This document shows, piece after piece, positions 44,551 to 53,995 of a DNA stretch of 64,000 bases. Where the stretch lies: the NCBI GenBank assembly GCA_002163975.1, contig CP019636.1:2145001-2209000 (forward strand), given 5' to 3'. The notes under the pieces were generated by a model, which saw only the letters and a program-made list of their open reading frames with translations, had not been told where the DNA came from and did not search any database. The DNA comes from Nostocales cyanobacterium HT-58-2. GTDB lineage: Bacteria; Cyanobacteriota; Cyanobacteriia; Cyanobacteriales; Nostocaceae. A program made the translations under genes and the position numbers. The stretch's first letter is position 1. Each line of letters opens with the position of its first letter.

Positions 44551-45717
44551 ATGTGCATGGTAACTTTGAAACATCAATCATTAGCTATCGTTGGAGCTGT
44601 GCTTTCCACTTTGGGAACAGCAGAATTAGCAGGAGCAATAGTGACTGCTGGTGACTCACAATCTCACCAGCTAGTGCCTGGAGAGTTCAGCGGAGTTGTA
44701 TCGATTAATACTGCCACTAATCACTGCACTGGCTCCTTGTTAAAGGGGGGTTTACATATTCTCACAGCAGCACACTGTATTACAGACGACAATGGTAAAT
44801 TCAAAACCAGTGATTTAAACAAAACAAAGGCTACTTTCAACTTGTCTACAGGTTCAGTCTCAATACCTGTGACTGACTTTTTCGTACATCCTAACTACGA
44901 CGGGAAGTTTTATAAAGGTAACGACATTGCTGTTTTGCGACTGAGTACATCAGCCCCAAGCCAAGCGCAACAATATGACATTTATCGTGCTCAAGATGAA
45001 GTTGGAAAAATTTTCACACAAGTAGGATATGGTTACCTTGGGAACGGATATGCAGGACAGGATACTCAGAGTAATCTTTCTCAGCTAGGTTACTTTGGAA
45101 AGAATCAGTTTGATGCTTCAGAAGGTATTTTCAATCCGCTGTTTAAGCAGCAATTACCTGACCTGACAAGCATGATTCCTGGAAGTCAATTGTTCTATGA
45201 TTTCGATAGTGGAGTGTCCACAAATGATGCATTTGGTACTCACTTTGGTATCAAGAATTTGGGCTTGGGAAACGAAGAAAGCAATATAGCTGCCGGTGAT
45301 TCAGGCGGACCTGCATTTATTGATGATTTGATTGCTGGTATCGCTTCCTACAGTTTTAGCGATTCGTTTGTTTTCCCAAGTGGAGTCCACACAGATTTAA
45401 CCACGGGAACCGACAGCAGTTTTGGTGAATTTTCAGTGACAACACGAATATCAAATTATGCTCAATTTATTGATGCTGTCCTTGCTAATAAAGTTGTTTC
45501 TGCTGCACCTCTTCCATTACGTTTAACAACATTATTGCCAAGTGCAAGATTACAATCTTTTACATCACGGCAAGCTACAAACTCCACTCTAACAACTATT
45601 CCAGAATCTACCCCTATATTGGGGATGTTAGCCTTTGGCGCTGCTCTTGGCTTTGTGCGAAAAGGTCAAAAATCATGTGTCTACTTTAAGAAAAAAGAAT
45701 CAATAAAAGTGCGTTAA
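44551..45717 (+). CDS. Trypsin-like serine protease with PEP-CTERM-type sorting tail
   Basis: A 388-residue exported protease. A signal peptide spans residues 1-29. The S1 catalytic triad is His in LTAAHCI (about 75), Asp in GNDIAVLRLS (about 129) and Ser in AAGDSGGPAFID (about 250). The C-terminus reads IPESTPILGMLAFGAALGF followed by RKGQKS. That is a PEP-CTERM-like anchor, with a Pro-Glu motif, a helix and basic residues, cleaved by an exosortase in species that have one. It would act outside the cell or on its surface. Confidence 0.9.
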   Translation: MCMVTLKHQSLAIVGAVLSTLGTAELAGAIVTAGDSQSHQLVPGEFSGVVSINTATNHCTGSLLKGGLHILTAAHCITDDNGKFKTSDLNKTKATFNLSTGSVSIPVTDFFVHPNYDGKFYKGNDIAVLRLSTSAPSQAQQYDIYRAQDEVGKIFTQVGYGYLGNGYAGQDTQSNLSQLGYFGKNQFDASEGIFNPLFKQQLPDLTSMIPGSQLFYDFDSGVSTNDAFGTHFGIKNLGLGNEESNIAAGDSGGPAFIDDLIAGIASYSFSDSFVFPSGVHTDLTTGTDSSFGEFSVTTRISNYAQFIDAVLANKVVSAAPLPLRLTTLLPSARLQSFTSRQATNSTLTTIPESTPILGMLAFGAALGFVRKGQKSCVYFKKKESIKVR

Positions 45718-45753
45718 CGCAGTCAGGTAAACAATAGTTGATAGTTTGAGTTG

Positions 45754-45786
45754 GTGGAGAGTGCGATCGCATTCTCCACTCTTTTG
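45754..45786 (+). terminator. Rho-independent terminator built around a HIP1 site
   Basis: GTGGAGAGTGC (45754-45764) pairs with GCATTCTCCAC (45769-45779), with loop GATC, then TCTTTT. The loop and stem contain the octamer GCGATCGC. It follows the protease stop by 37 bp. Confidence 0.7.
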
Positions 45787-45813
45787 GCTAGGTTCCGATG
45801 ACAGATGTCATAG

Positions 45814-46365
45814 TTCACAGATGACATTTATAAGGACGGCAGGCTGAAAACCCTTGAGGATGTAACTGACTCAGGAAGTTACATCCATACTTTAGGCGTC
45901 GCGGGGTTCCGACTGGGACGCTGCGTATGCAAAGCTAACGCTTTAGTCGCCTATGAAGATTTAACTGTTAAGAACATGGTAAAAAATCATTGTCTTGCTA
46001 AGAGCATTAATGATGCTTCTTGGAGTCTTTTTCGTCGTTGGTTAGAATATTTTGCAGTTAAGTTCAATACTCAAGTTGTTGCCGTCAATCCTAGAATGAC
46101 ATCTCAGAAGTGTTCGGATTGCGGTCTAATTGTGAAAAAGTCTCTTTCAACTCGTACTCATAAATGTAGTTGTGGTTGCGAACTTCAAAGAGATGTTAAC
46201 GCTGCTAAAAATATTCTGAATCTTGCAAAAGCTAGCTTGGGGCACAAGCAAAGTAACGCTACAGGACTAGTGACCTCTACTCTGCTTGGGGAAACCCTCG
46301 TAGAGCAAGTCACTAGGGTGAATGTAGAATCCCCTCGGCTTTAGCCAGGGGAGTGTCAATGGTAT
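45814..46365 (+). pseudogene. Truncated tnpB (IS200/IS605 family) with right-end hairpin
   Basis: The frame is open from 45814 to 46344. From about 45955 it reads YEDLTVKNMVKNHCLAKSIN, then the TnpB zinc finger CSDCGLIVKKSL with CSCGC, and ELQRDVNAAKNILNLA, the C-terminal third of the TnpB nuclease. The N-terminal two thirds are missing and the upstream 140 bp are unrelated to TnpB. A short inverted GGCG...CGCC insert lies at about 45894-45952. The hairpin GAATCCCCTCGGC with CCAGGGGAGTGTCAA at 46330-46362 is the element's right end. It is a relic and not able to cut or transpose. Confidence 0.85.
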
Positions 46366-46463
46366 CCACAATAGCAATGGACAGTTAGTGGCGAGATAGT
46401 TAGTATTTCAATTTCTTTTGCCTACGGCTCCTATGTCACCTGTCAACTCAGCAGTAGCTTTAC

Positions 46464-47663
46464 CTAATTATGCAATAAATCAAAAATATGATGAGCCATT
46501 TCTAATTTAGAACAAGGGGAAATTTCTCTTTTTTGTCCTTGCTTATCTAAAAATATGGCTTGATTATTATCACTACCAAAACCACTATTAGGTTCATCTA
46601 TGGGATTTGCAACTATTGCATCCAAGTTTTTGCTGTACAATTTCTCTAATGCTGGTGTAACAATATCCCCTGTTTGTGCTGCAAAACCAATTAATTGCTG
46701 ATGTGGCTGTTTGAGCCGGGCTAATTCTGCAACGATGTCTGGTACTGGTTCTAGCGGTAAGGATTGCGGAAGTGCTTTTTTTGCCAGCTTCTCTTTACTG
46801 TAGTACTGTGGCTTTACATCCGCGACTGCTGCCGACATAATAATCATATCTGCATTCGGTAAAAACTGTACCATGCTCGCTCGCATTTGTTCAGCACTCA
46901 TAACAGGAATTGCTTGCACCCCCAAGGGGACATCCCAACTCGCTGGACCATGTACCAATGTCACTCTTGCCCCTCGATGCAGTGCTGCTTGTGCTAAAGC
47001 TAACCCCATTTTCCCTGTGGAAGGATTGCCGATAAACCTGACTGGGTCAAGATGCTCTCGCGTTCCTCCGGCACTAATTAATACCTGCTTACCTACCAAA
47101 TCTCGTTTTCCGGCAGTATGTAACAACGATTGGACATAGGCAACAATTTCGGGTGGTTCTGCCATCCTACCAGCACCGACGCGATCGCACGCCAATAAAC
47201 CCAATGCTGTATGCATACCATGAAAACGACTATCTGTCAATACCTGTTGCCAATTGCGCTGTACAACCTGCTGTTCCCACATATCAGTATTCATTGCAGG
47301 TGCAAGCAACACAGGACAAGTAGAAGCCAAAACAGTATTTGTTAGCAAATTGTCAGCTATTCCATGAGCTAACTTTGCTAATGTATTTGCTGTGAGAGGT
47401 GCAATAGCAATCAAATCTGCCCACTCACCTAAATCAATATGTAATGGACGTGAGTGAGTTGGTTGCCAAAAATGATCATCTGTATAAGCTGGATGGCGAG
47501 AAAGCGTCGCGAGAGTTAAAGGCGTGATAAATTGTTGTGCTGAATCAGTGAGAATGACTTTTATTTCCACTCCTATTTTAAATAAAGTGGAAACAACTTC
47601 ACAAATTTTGTAGGCGGCGATACCGCCGCCTACGGCAATCAGAACCCGTCTTTTAAGAACCAT
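46464..47663 (-). CDS. coaBC: Bifunctional phosphopantothenoylcysteine decarboxylase/synthetase
   Basis: CoaBC joins cysteine to 4'-phosphopantothenate with CTP, then decarboxylates it to phosphopantetheine for coenzyme A. The 399-residue protein has the N-terminal flavoprotein decarboxylase domain ([25 protein letters not shown]) and the C-terminal synthetase domain ([28 protein letters not shown]). Its ATG shares a base with the stop of the preceding small gene (TAATG), so translation is coupled. Confidence 0.96.
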   Translation of the reverse strand: MVLKRRVLIAVGGGIAAYKICEVVSTLFKIGVEIKVILTDSAQQFITPLTLATLSRHPAYTDDHFWQPTHSRPLHIDLGEWADLIAIAPLTANTLAKLAHGIADNLLTNTVLASTCPVLLAPAMNTDMWEQQVVQRNWQQVLTDSRFHGMHTALGLLACDRVGAGRMAEPPEIVAYVQSLLHTAGKRDLVGKQVLISAGGTREHLDPVRFIGNPSTGKMGLALAQAALHRGARVTLVHGPASWDVPLGVQAIPVMSAEQMRASMVQFLPNADMIIMSAAVADVKPQYYSKEKLAKKALPQSLPLEPVPDIVAELARLKQPHQQLIGFAAQTGDIVTPALEKLYSKNLDAIVANPIDEPNSGFGSDNNQAIFLDKQGQKREISPCSKLEMAHHIFDLLHN

Positions 47664-47875
47664 TACGCCTCATCGTAGGGTTCTAAATCCAAAAGGTGAA
47701 TGTATGGTTCAACTAACTCTGGACGCTGAAACGCGATCGCTCTGAGTAAATGCCAATCATTTAAACCCTCAAAAGCATTACTGTAATTATCTTGCTCCAG
47801 ACGTATAGCTAACACTTCCACCTCTTGTGGAGTCATGGCAGCTATTTCTATCTTAGAAATGCTTAGAGTTTTCAT
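47663..47875 (-). CDS. DUF2555-type small cyanobacterial protein
   Basis: I choose the ATG at 47875 ([20 protein letters not shown]), preceded by the strong site GGGAGGGG. The frame extends 24 codons further without support. The 70-residue acidic protein contains [19 protein letters not shown] and ends [10 protein letters not shown] recognise it as the DUF2555 family, specific to cyanobacteria. Its stop overlaps the coaBC start by one base, so the two are one operon with coupled translation. Confidence 0.85.
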   Translation of the reverse strand: MKTLSISKIEIAAMTPQEVEVLAIRLEQDNYSNAFEGLNDWHLLRAIAFQRPELVEPYIHLLDLEPYDEA

Positions 47876-48067
47876 TATGCTCGCCCCTCCCTTTACCAGC
47901 ATTCGCATCCAGCATGGGTTAAGTTGCGCTTGGACGCAGCCACCCAATATATATTACTCACTTCGGAGCAATAATTTCGTGAAAATTTTCTGGATTTCTA
48001 TCAGAATTTGTAAAAATTTTGTAACCCATACTAAGGGATGTTAAAAGAAAAGACAAATTATGAGCTT

Positions 48068-48700
48068 TTACACATGAGCAATAACAAAATTTCGTAACAG
48101 ATCTAGCATTTGCGGTCTGATTTCATGACCCATATCAAACTCATAGTATTGTACTGTAGCTCCCAAAGATTCAAGTCTTTCTCGTGCTAAAAGAGCAGCT
48201 TGTAGTGGCACAACTGTATCTTGTCTGCCATGCATAATTAAAACAGGTGGGAGGGATGCCAAATTTTGTGTTTTTACATCTCCTGCGCCAGGCTGTAAAT
48301 AGCCACTTAAAGATACTAAACCAGCTAGAGGTAACTTTAGTCCTACATCTAAAGTCATAGCCCCACCTTGAGAAAATCCGCTCAAAATTGTCCGTGATAA
48401 AGGTACACCAGTAGTACTCTCCAAAGATTGCAACCAGTCTATCAACAGTTGTCGACTTTCTGTTAAACCTTGATACATATTTTCTGTCTCAAGACTATAC
48501 CATGCTCTGCCAATAGAAGAATAAGGATGGGGAAAAGGTGCATTAGGAAACACGAACTGATAATCTGGCAAATTCAAAAACGGCAACAAAGATGCGACAT
48601 CTTCAGCATTAGCACCCCAACCGTGCAAAGTGACAATTAAACCCTTTGGTGGTTGTCCTGTTTTAGGAGGTACGTTAACAAATTCTAGAGTATCAGTCAT
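48068..48700 (-). CDS. Phospholipase/carboxylesterase family alpha/beta hydrolase
   Basis: A 210-residue esterase similar to YpfH/carboxylesterase 2. It has LIVTLHGWGANAED as oxyanion region, the nucleophile elbow LSGFSQGGAM (Ser about 111), an Asp in HGRQDTVVPL and the catalytic His in FDMGHEIRP. It should cleave short-chain or lysophospholipid esters in the cytoplasm. The next gene upstream is unlinked. Confidence 0.92.
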   Translation of the reverse strand: MTDTLEFVNVPPKTGQPPKGLIVTLHGWGANAEDVASLLPFLNLPDYQFVFPNAPFPHPYSSIGRAWYSLETENMYQGLTESRQLLIDWLQSLESTTGVPLSRTILSGFSQGGAMTLDVGLKLPLAGLVSLSGYLQPGAGDVKTQNLASLPPVLIMHGRQDTVVPLQAALLARERLESLGATVQYYEFDMGHEIRPQMLDLLRNFVIAHV

Positions 48701-48846
48701 GCGTTATTTATCCCTAATTCTCAGTCCTTAGTCATTCATGACAAGACAGATGACTAGGGACAACTGATAGTCAATCATAAAAGGTATGCAATGACAAGAT
48801 AAAAAATTGTTTATCAACTGACAGTTAACTGTGTGCAAGCGGGTTG

Positions 48847-49845
48847 TTATGGGGCACTACTACAACGCACTTTTTCAACAACTTGACGAATTGCATCAAT
48901 GACTAATTCTGGATCATCTAGTTGGATTGCATGTCCACTTTTATGAGCAACAATGTGAACGCCTTGGGGTGACTCATTGGCTAACTCTGCATGTAATTCT
49001 TGCAATTTCTGAAGCACCTCTTGTGTTATGTCGAAGTCTGGCTTTCCAGACGACAAGACAATTAGAGGAATGTCAGGAAATGGCTTTATCTTACGTGCCT
49101 GTTCAACCTGGTTCATGCTGACTGAAACCGCAGCAGATTCTTGAGCAAAGGTTTTCCCAAACTGAGTTTGAGAATAGAGTGCTTTAGCAAGAGGTCGCAT
49201 TGAAGGTGGAAATTTCTGGAATAAACCAGCGGCAAAAGGCAAAGAATCAAAAGTAACGAGTAAACGAAGTAGACCGATGCGCCCCATAATTGGCACTACA
49301 TGAACTAACAGCCCTTCAAGTCGTTTGTTTAATTCAACCCATTCGACTGGTGTCTCCTCGTACATTCTCTCATGAGCGACATCCACTAAAACCATCCCAG
49401 CTACTTCTTCTGGATAGTGATAGGCAAATAAGCGACTGAATAAACCACTTAAAGACATTCCCACTAAGACATAAGGCGGCTCAATTTCAGCCTCTCTCAA
49501 AAGTTGCCGCAACTCACTAACGACTTGTTCAGCTGTGCGGGGTTCTGAACTTAAATCACTCCAGCCATAGCCCGGTCTATCGTAGGTTAATATTTTCGTA
49601 AATTTGGCAACTTCAGGCTGTACTAACTGCCAATCTAGGTGAGTACCTCCAGTTCCACTATCCACAATGACTGTCGGCTGACCTCTACCCATAACTTGAT
49701 AGTGCCAATTATTACCATTAATCTCAATTAATTTTCCAGGTGGCAGAAACCTTCGGTGATCGCGACTTGTGGCAAGTGCTTGATAAATTGCTCCAAACCC
49801 GACTACTCCAATCAATACCCCAAGGGGCACAACAAGCCATAGCAT
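48847..49845 (-). CDS. Membrane-anchored alpha/beta hydrolase
   Basis: A 332-residue hydrolase with an N-terminal hydrophobic anchor (MLWLVVPLGVLIGVVGFGAI). The catalytic core shows VDSGTGGTHLDW, the nucleophile elbow VGMSLSGLFSR (Ser about 130) and the His in HKSGHAIQLDDP. It is a putative lipase or esterase with no assigned substrate. Confidence 0.88.
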   Translation of the reverse strand: MLWLVVPLGVLIGVVGFGAIYQALATSRDHRRFLPPGKLIEINGNNWHYQVMGRGQPTVIVDSGTGGTHLDWQLVQPEVAKFTKILTYDRPGYGWSDLSSEPRTAEQVVSELRQLLREAEIEPPYVLVGMSLSGLFSRLFAYHYPEEVAGMVLVDVAHERMYEETPVEWVELNKRLEGLLVHVVPIMGRIGLLRLLVTFDSLPFAAGLFQKFPPSMRPLAKALYSQTQFGKTFAQESAAVSVSMNQVEQARKIKPFPDIPLIVLSSGKPDFDITQEVLQKLQELHAELANESPQGVHIVAHKSGHAIQLDDPELVIDAIRQVVEKVRCSSAP

Positions 49846-50121
49846 TTCAGCTGATCCCCAAGCCTAAGTATGCTTTCGATTGTCTCACAAATGGCTTTTT
49901 AACCACACGCTTACTGCGGTCATAGCGATTGCCCGTAAGAGCACTGCGCTCCACGCGATCGCGCTCTTCATCGATGACTCAATACAGCTATTATATTCCA
50001 GGCAATGCTTCATCTTCACACCAAGTACCTACTTCAAACCGCTTTGCGTTTACGTGCCTTGTCGGTTTGTACAATAGACATCTGCACTAACTGTAAATAC
50101 ATCAAAGGAAGCTTGGGAACT

Positions 50122-51675
50122 ATGGCGCGTCTAGCACTGCTGAGTGTATCTAATAAAACAGGATTAATCGAGCTTGCCCGTAGCTTAGTAGAAGAATTTG
50201 ACTTTGAATTCATCAGCAGTGGGGGTACAGCTAAAGCACTGAAAGATGCAGGGCTTCCAGTCACTAAAGTCGCTGATTACACAGGCTCTCCAGAAATTTT
50301 AGGTGGTCGAGTCAAAACGCTGCATCCTCGCATACATGGCGGTATCCTAGCACGACGAGATGTCTCTGAAGATATAGCAGACTTGGAAAATAACCAAATT
50401 CGCCCGATTGATTTGGTTGTCGTGAATCTTTATCCATTTGAACAAACGATCGCCAAAGAAGGCGTGACTTTACCTGAGGCGATCGAGCAAATTGATATCG
50501 GTGGTCCGGCTATGCTCAGGGCAGCCTCAAAAAACTTTGCCCATCTCACAATTTTATGCGACCCAGCGCAGTATGAAGAATATTTACAGGAAATGCACCG
50601 CTCAAATGGTGAACCATCCCTGGAGTTTCGCCAAAAGTGTGCCTTAAAAGGATTTTTGCATACCTCTAGCTATGACCAGGCGATCGCCGCATACTTGAGC
50701 AATAACCAGACTCCCACTAACAAAGAATCAGAATTACCCCAACAGTACACGCTTTCGGGTAAACAACTACAATCTCTCCGTTACGGCGAAAATCCCCATC
50801 AAAGTGCAGCCTGGTACCAAACTGGTACAACTCCAACTGGATGGACATCTGCTACTAAACTTCAAGGCAAGGAACTCAGTTACAATAACTTGGTGGATTT
50901 AGAAGCAGCACGGCGCATCATTTCAGAATTTATCGATACACCAGCCGCAACGATTATCAAACACACAAATCCCTGTGGTACAGCTTTGGGAAATACTATT
51001 CACCAAGCTTACCAGAAAGCATTCAATGCTGATCCTGTTTCTGCTTTTGGTGGAATTGTCGCACTCAACCGTCCGATTGACGCCGGAACTGCGACTGAGT
51101 TAACAAAAACTTTTTTAGAATGCGTGGTTGCACCAGGTTGTGATAGTGAGGCGCAAGAGATTCTGGCTGCTAAATCAAAAGTGCGGGTGTTAATCTTACC
51201 AGATTTGAGCAGTGGACCAAAAGAAACCGTAAAAGTCATTGCAGGTGGATTCCTCGTGCAAGCTTCAGATGACGTGGTTGCTGACACGAGTCAATGGCAA
51301 GTCGTCACACAAAAACAACCCAGTGATGATGAACTGGAAGAATTGCTCTTTGCTTGGAAAGTCTGCAAGCACGTCAAGTCTAATGCCATTGTTGTGAGTG
51401 GCGATCGCACGACTTTAGGTGTGGGTGCAGGTCAAATGAACCGTGTTGGCTCAGTTAAAATAGCCCTAGAACAAGCTGGCGAAAAAGCCAAAGGTGCAAT
51501 TCTCGCCAGTGATGGATTTTTTCCCTTTGACGATTCAGTAAGAACAGCAGCCGCAGCCGGAATTAAGGCTATTGTGCAACCAGGAGGAAGTTTGCGAGAT
51601 CAAGATTCCATCCAAGCTGCCAATGAACTAGGTTTAGTCATGGTATTGACAGGTATTCGTCACTTTTTACATTAA
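50122..51675 (+). CDS. purH: Bifunctional AICAR formyltransferase/IMP cyclohydrolase
   Basis: PurH performs the last two steps of IMP synthesis. I start it at ATG 50122 ([20 protein letters not shown]), because the 39 upstream codons match no PurH. The 517-residue length is normal. The N-terminal cyclohydrolase domain (residues 1-200) includes [16 protein letters not shown]. The formyltransferase domain shows [27 protein letters not shown], and [10 protein letters not shown] with the catalytic Lys-His region. The genome window thus has purN and purH in separate loci. Confidence 0.96.
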   Translation: MARLALLSVSNKTGLIELARSLVEEFDFEFISSGGTAKALKDAGLPVTKVADYTGSPEILGGRVKTLHPRIHGGILARRDVSEDIADLENNQIRPIDLVVVNLYPFEQTIAKEGVTLPEAIEQIDIGGPAMLRAASKNFAHLTILCDPAQYEEYLQEMHRSNGEPSLEFRQKCALKGFLHTSSYDQAIAAYLSNNQTPTNKESELPQQYTLSGKQLQSLRYGENPHQSAAWYQTGTTPTGWTSATKLQGKELSYNNLVDLEAARRIISEFIDTPAATIIKHTNPCGTALGNTIHQAYQKAFNADPVSAFGGIVALNRPIDAGTATELTKTFLECVVAPGCDSEAQEILAAKSKVRVLILPDLSSGPKETVKVIAGGFLVQASDDVVADTSQWQVVTQKQPSDDELEELLFAWKVCKHVKSNAIVVSGDRTTLGVGAGQMNRVGSVKIALEQAGEKAKGAILASDGFFPFDDSVRTAAAAGIKAIVQPGGSLRDQDSIQAANELGLVMVLTGIRHFLH

Positions 51676-51824
51676 ATACCTATCTTCAGAAGGATGTGGA
51701 TTTAGACACAAGCCATAAGAGATAGGAAAGCCCCTATACTCTATGCCATAAGATAGTAGAGCAGTTGTCAAAGTGTCACTTATATGATTCGTGAGCTGAT
51801 TTGACCCGTGATATTGTTTATATG

Positions 51825-51897
51825 GTGTGAGGAGTAAGTTGAAGACAGAAAGCGCTAGGAGTCGAAACACGGCAAGACGTCCAGGCGCTTTTTGTTT
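51825..51897 (+). ncRNA. Yfr2-family-like small RNA, copy 1
   Basis: A hairpin AAAGCGC (51849-51855) / GCGCTTT (51885-51891) is followed by TTGTTTT as terminator. Its loop is GAAACACGGCAA (51864-51875), held by GTC/GAC. It fits the Yfr2-family motif GAAACWHGGHAA as I remember it. The RNA would begin at about 51825 with GTGTGAGGAGT, 8 bp after a -10-like TATTGT (51812-51817). The whole layout is repeated at 51980. Yfr2 RNAs are abundant cyanobacterial regulators. Confidence 0.75.
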
Positions 51898-51979
51898 TGC
51901 AACTAGACCAAGGTTCAGTTTTTAAACTGTCACGTACCATACTTGCCCTTTGATGTAGACAGTGATATTCTCTAGTTGT

Positions 51980-52050
51980 GTGTGAGGAGCAAGTGTAAAG
52001 CAAAAAGCGCCTGGGGTGGAAACACGGTAACACTCCCAAGCGCTTTTTGT
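51980..52050 (+). ncRNA. Yfr2-family-like small RNA, copy 2
   Basis: The same layout as at 51825: GTGTGAGGAGC at the start (51980), then stem AAAAAGCGC (52002-52010) / GCGCTTTTT (52040-52048) with loop GAAACACGGTAA (52019-52030) closed by GTG/CAC. Compared with copy 1, the closing pairs changed on both sides (GTC/GAC to GTG/CAC), which supports a folded RNA. A -10-like TATTCT lies at 51966-51971 and TTGCCC 17 bp before it. Confidence 0.75.
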
Positions 52051-52202
52051 CATTGATATAAGGACTTCCAAAAAATAAAACCACCAGTACATGGGTAGAT
52101 AATGTACATGGAAATGATAATCTAGTAACTCTGCTGAAAAACAGCGAAGCTCTGACCAATTTTTCTTTCAAGCTTCTTCTAAAATCCCCTTGGCATCAAC
52201 CA

Positions 52203-52988
52203 CTAATAATTCCTTGATCGCAAACTATAGTTGAAAATTTTCCCAGTAGTAAAGAGTTGATATCCAGCTACTAATAAAGAACACGATAAGAGGAGAGCAA
52301 CAAGAGATAGTAGTGCAAAGGCATTAGCAGTAAAAAGCATGACTGTAATTCCTAGCGCTATCAAAAACCATCCTAAGTTATGGTATGCACGACGCCAAGT
52401 GAGGATGCCAACCCCTGCAATACATAGAACAACACCTGGAATGCGTACAGAAAGACTAATGTGAGTATTTGCTGCTAAAATTAGAACACCTGCAACCATC
52501 AGCCCCAAGCCGACAAGCTTGCTAAGGCGCTCCATTGGAGATGGCTTTGCGTTCGCAGTCAATTCAATTTGAATGACTGTAGGTGGATTATTCAGTACAG
52601 TATTATCAGATTGAGAAACCAGCTCATCTTGTTTGTGTAGAAAAATAAATGTGACTCTACCCCCATGACCCAAGTCTATTTTATCTCCAAAGTTAAGGGG
52701 GTATCGCTTTGTGGGTGCTAGCTTAATATTGTTAAGGTACGTACCATTAGCACTACCCATATCGAGAAGATAATAGGTATTTTTCTCTACATGAATTTCT
52801 GCATGAAGTCGAGAAACAAAATCGGCATTTGGCAAGCCTGAAACATTGATATCTGGCATAATTTTGTCTTTTGGCTTGCCTATGCGAATCATAGAAAAAT
52901 TCTGCGGCAACTCAAAAGAAGTGTCGCTTTGAACGTGAAAAAGCTCTAAATTCAGCCCTGTGGTCTGTGGTTTGCCTGGATTTTGCAT
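52203..52988 (-). CDS. FHA-domain membrane protein
   Basis: A 261-residue protein. Residues about 20-110 form an FHA domain, which binds phosphothreonine: IRIGKPKDK at the first strand, VSRLHAEIHVE, and DMGSANGTYLNN. Residues about 155-245 hold three or four membrane helices. It probably anchors a phospho-dependent signalling partner at the membrane. It is not next to a kinase, and the phosphatase of this window lies 45 kb away. Confidence 0.88.
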   Translation of the reverse strand: MQNPGKPQTTGLNLELFHVQSDTSFELPQNFSMIRIGKPKDKIMPDINVSGLPNADFVSRLHAEIHVEKNTYYLLDMGSANGTYLNNIKLAPTKRYPLNFGDKIDLGHGGRVTFIFLHKQDELVSQSDNTVLNNPPTVIQIELTANAKPSPMERLSKLVGLGLMVAGVLILAANTHISLSVRIPGVVLCIAGVGILTWRRAYHNLGWFLIALGITVMLFTANAFALLSLVALLLSCSLLVAGYQLFTTGKIFNYSLRSRNY

Positions 52989-53278
52989 GGCTTGCTTTTA
53001 CGGAGCAATTTCTTAATGAATATATATTGCCTTGTTTGGTAGCAAAAATGTTTGATGTGATAATTCTCTATATTGTTGTTTTAATTTTAATACTTCTACT
53101 ATGTATTATTTGTAAAGTATTATATTTCGCTTTTTGAAGCTTTGGTGTCTTTGTCTTATGATAAGAGAGTTTTATAAATAAACATTGCCCATACGAGTAT
53201 AAATAATGACTTTTAAGAGCATATGCTGGCTGTTCCCACCTTCAAATCAGGTGCTTGTGCCTCAAGGGAAGCCAATAC
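52989..53278. other. AT-rich spacer
   Basis: No open frame of interest. It contains the promoter side of the FHA gene and leads into the folded stretch that starts at 53279. Confidence 0.4.
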
Positions 53279-53359
53279 AATTAGCCAAACATTAGCCAAA
53301 AGCCCAGTCATAACGACTAGGCTTTCATAAGAGTGGGGTTATGTCCCCTGCGGCTAATT
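53279..53359. ncRNA. Possible structured RNA (three-way junction), strand uncertain
   Basis: AATTAGCC (53279-53286) pairs exactly with GGCTAATT (53352-53359). Inside it lie AAAGCC-AGTC against GACT-GGCTTT (53299-53325) and a small GGGG/CCCC hairpin (53335-53338 with 53345-53348). Together they make a three-way junction of about 81 nt, with no open reading frame. No known riboswitch core is evident to me. It could be a small RNA or a leader element. Confidence 0.4.
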
Positions 53360-53510
53360 ATAAGAGATTAGATATAAGTGATTACGCTAATAATATCTAC
53401 CACCAGAGGAATGCTCGTTCCGGAAAAGTCAACAGAGAATTCTTCACTTCAAGATTGGACCAGCTTTCGGTAGAATCAGGCAGCACTCAATTCCAAAAAG
53501 GAGACAAGCT

Positions 53511-53966
53511 GTGAGCACTCCATACACCGGAGGTTGTCAATGCGGACAAATTCGTTATGAGATCCGTGCTGAACCGTTAACTCTCTACTTGTGCCACTGT
53601 AAGGAGTGTCAGAAACAATCTTCCAGTGCTTTTGGAATGTCTCTCACGGTAGCACGAGATGCTGTTGTCGTTGTCCAAGGACAGCCAAAAGCTTGGAAAC
53701 GAAAAGCTGATAGTGGACGTGAGGTCACGTGTCTGTTCTGCGGTGACTGCGGAACGCGATTGTTTCATGAACGGACTTATCATCAGGAAACCATCAACAT
53801 CAAAGCTGGAACGCTAGATGACACAAGTTGGTTACGTCCTGTGGGTAACCTTTGGACAGGGAGCGCTCAGCCGTGGATGATGATTTCAGACCAGATGCTC
53901 AACTATGAAGGACAGCCAAAAGATGTGCGTCCTTTATGGGAAAAATGGGCACAACAGCATTCATGA
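53511..53966 (+). CDS. GFA-family (CENP-V/GFA) zinc protein
   Basis: A 151-residue protein starting at GTG 53511 with AAGGAG at 8 bp. The zinc ligands are CxC in GGCQCGQIRY, CHCKECQ and CLFCGDCGTRLF, the pattern of glutathione-dependent formaldehyde-activating enzyme-like proteins. Members are thought to bind thiol adducts, but most have no proven substrate. It is convergent with the serC gene. Confidence 0.9.
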   Translation: MSTPYTGGCQCGQIRYEIRAEPLTLYLCHCKECQKQSSSAFGMSLTVARDAVVVVQGQPKAWKRKADSGREVTCLFCGDCGTRLFHERTYHQETINIKAGTLDDTSWLRPVGNLWTGSAQPWMMISDQMLNYEGQPKDVRPLWEKWAQQHS

Positions 53967-53995
53967 AACCTTGAAAAAGCTGTTCTTATTTCTTC

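Noticed and set aside
50005-50121. N-terminal extension of PurH
   Set aside because: Not similar to PurH; the ATG at 50122 gives the family length and start sequence.
51820-52050. Yfr1 gene on the reverse strand (its core CTCCTCACAC is present there)
   Set aside because: The terminator hairpins and -10 boxes lie on the plus strand and the loop motif fits Yfr2; the reverse match is better read as complementarity to Yfr1.
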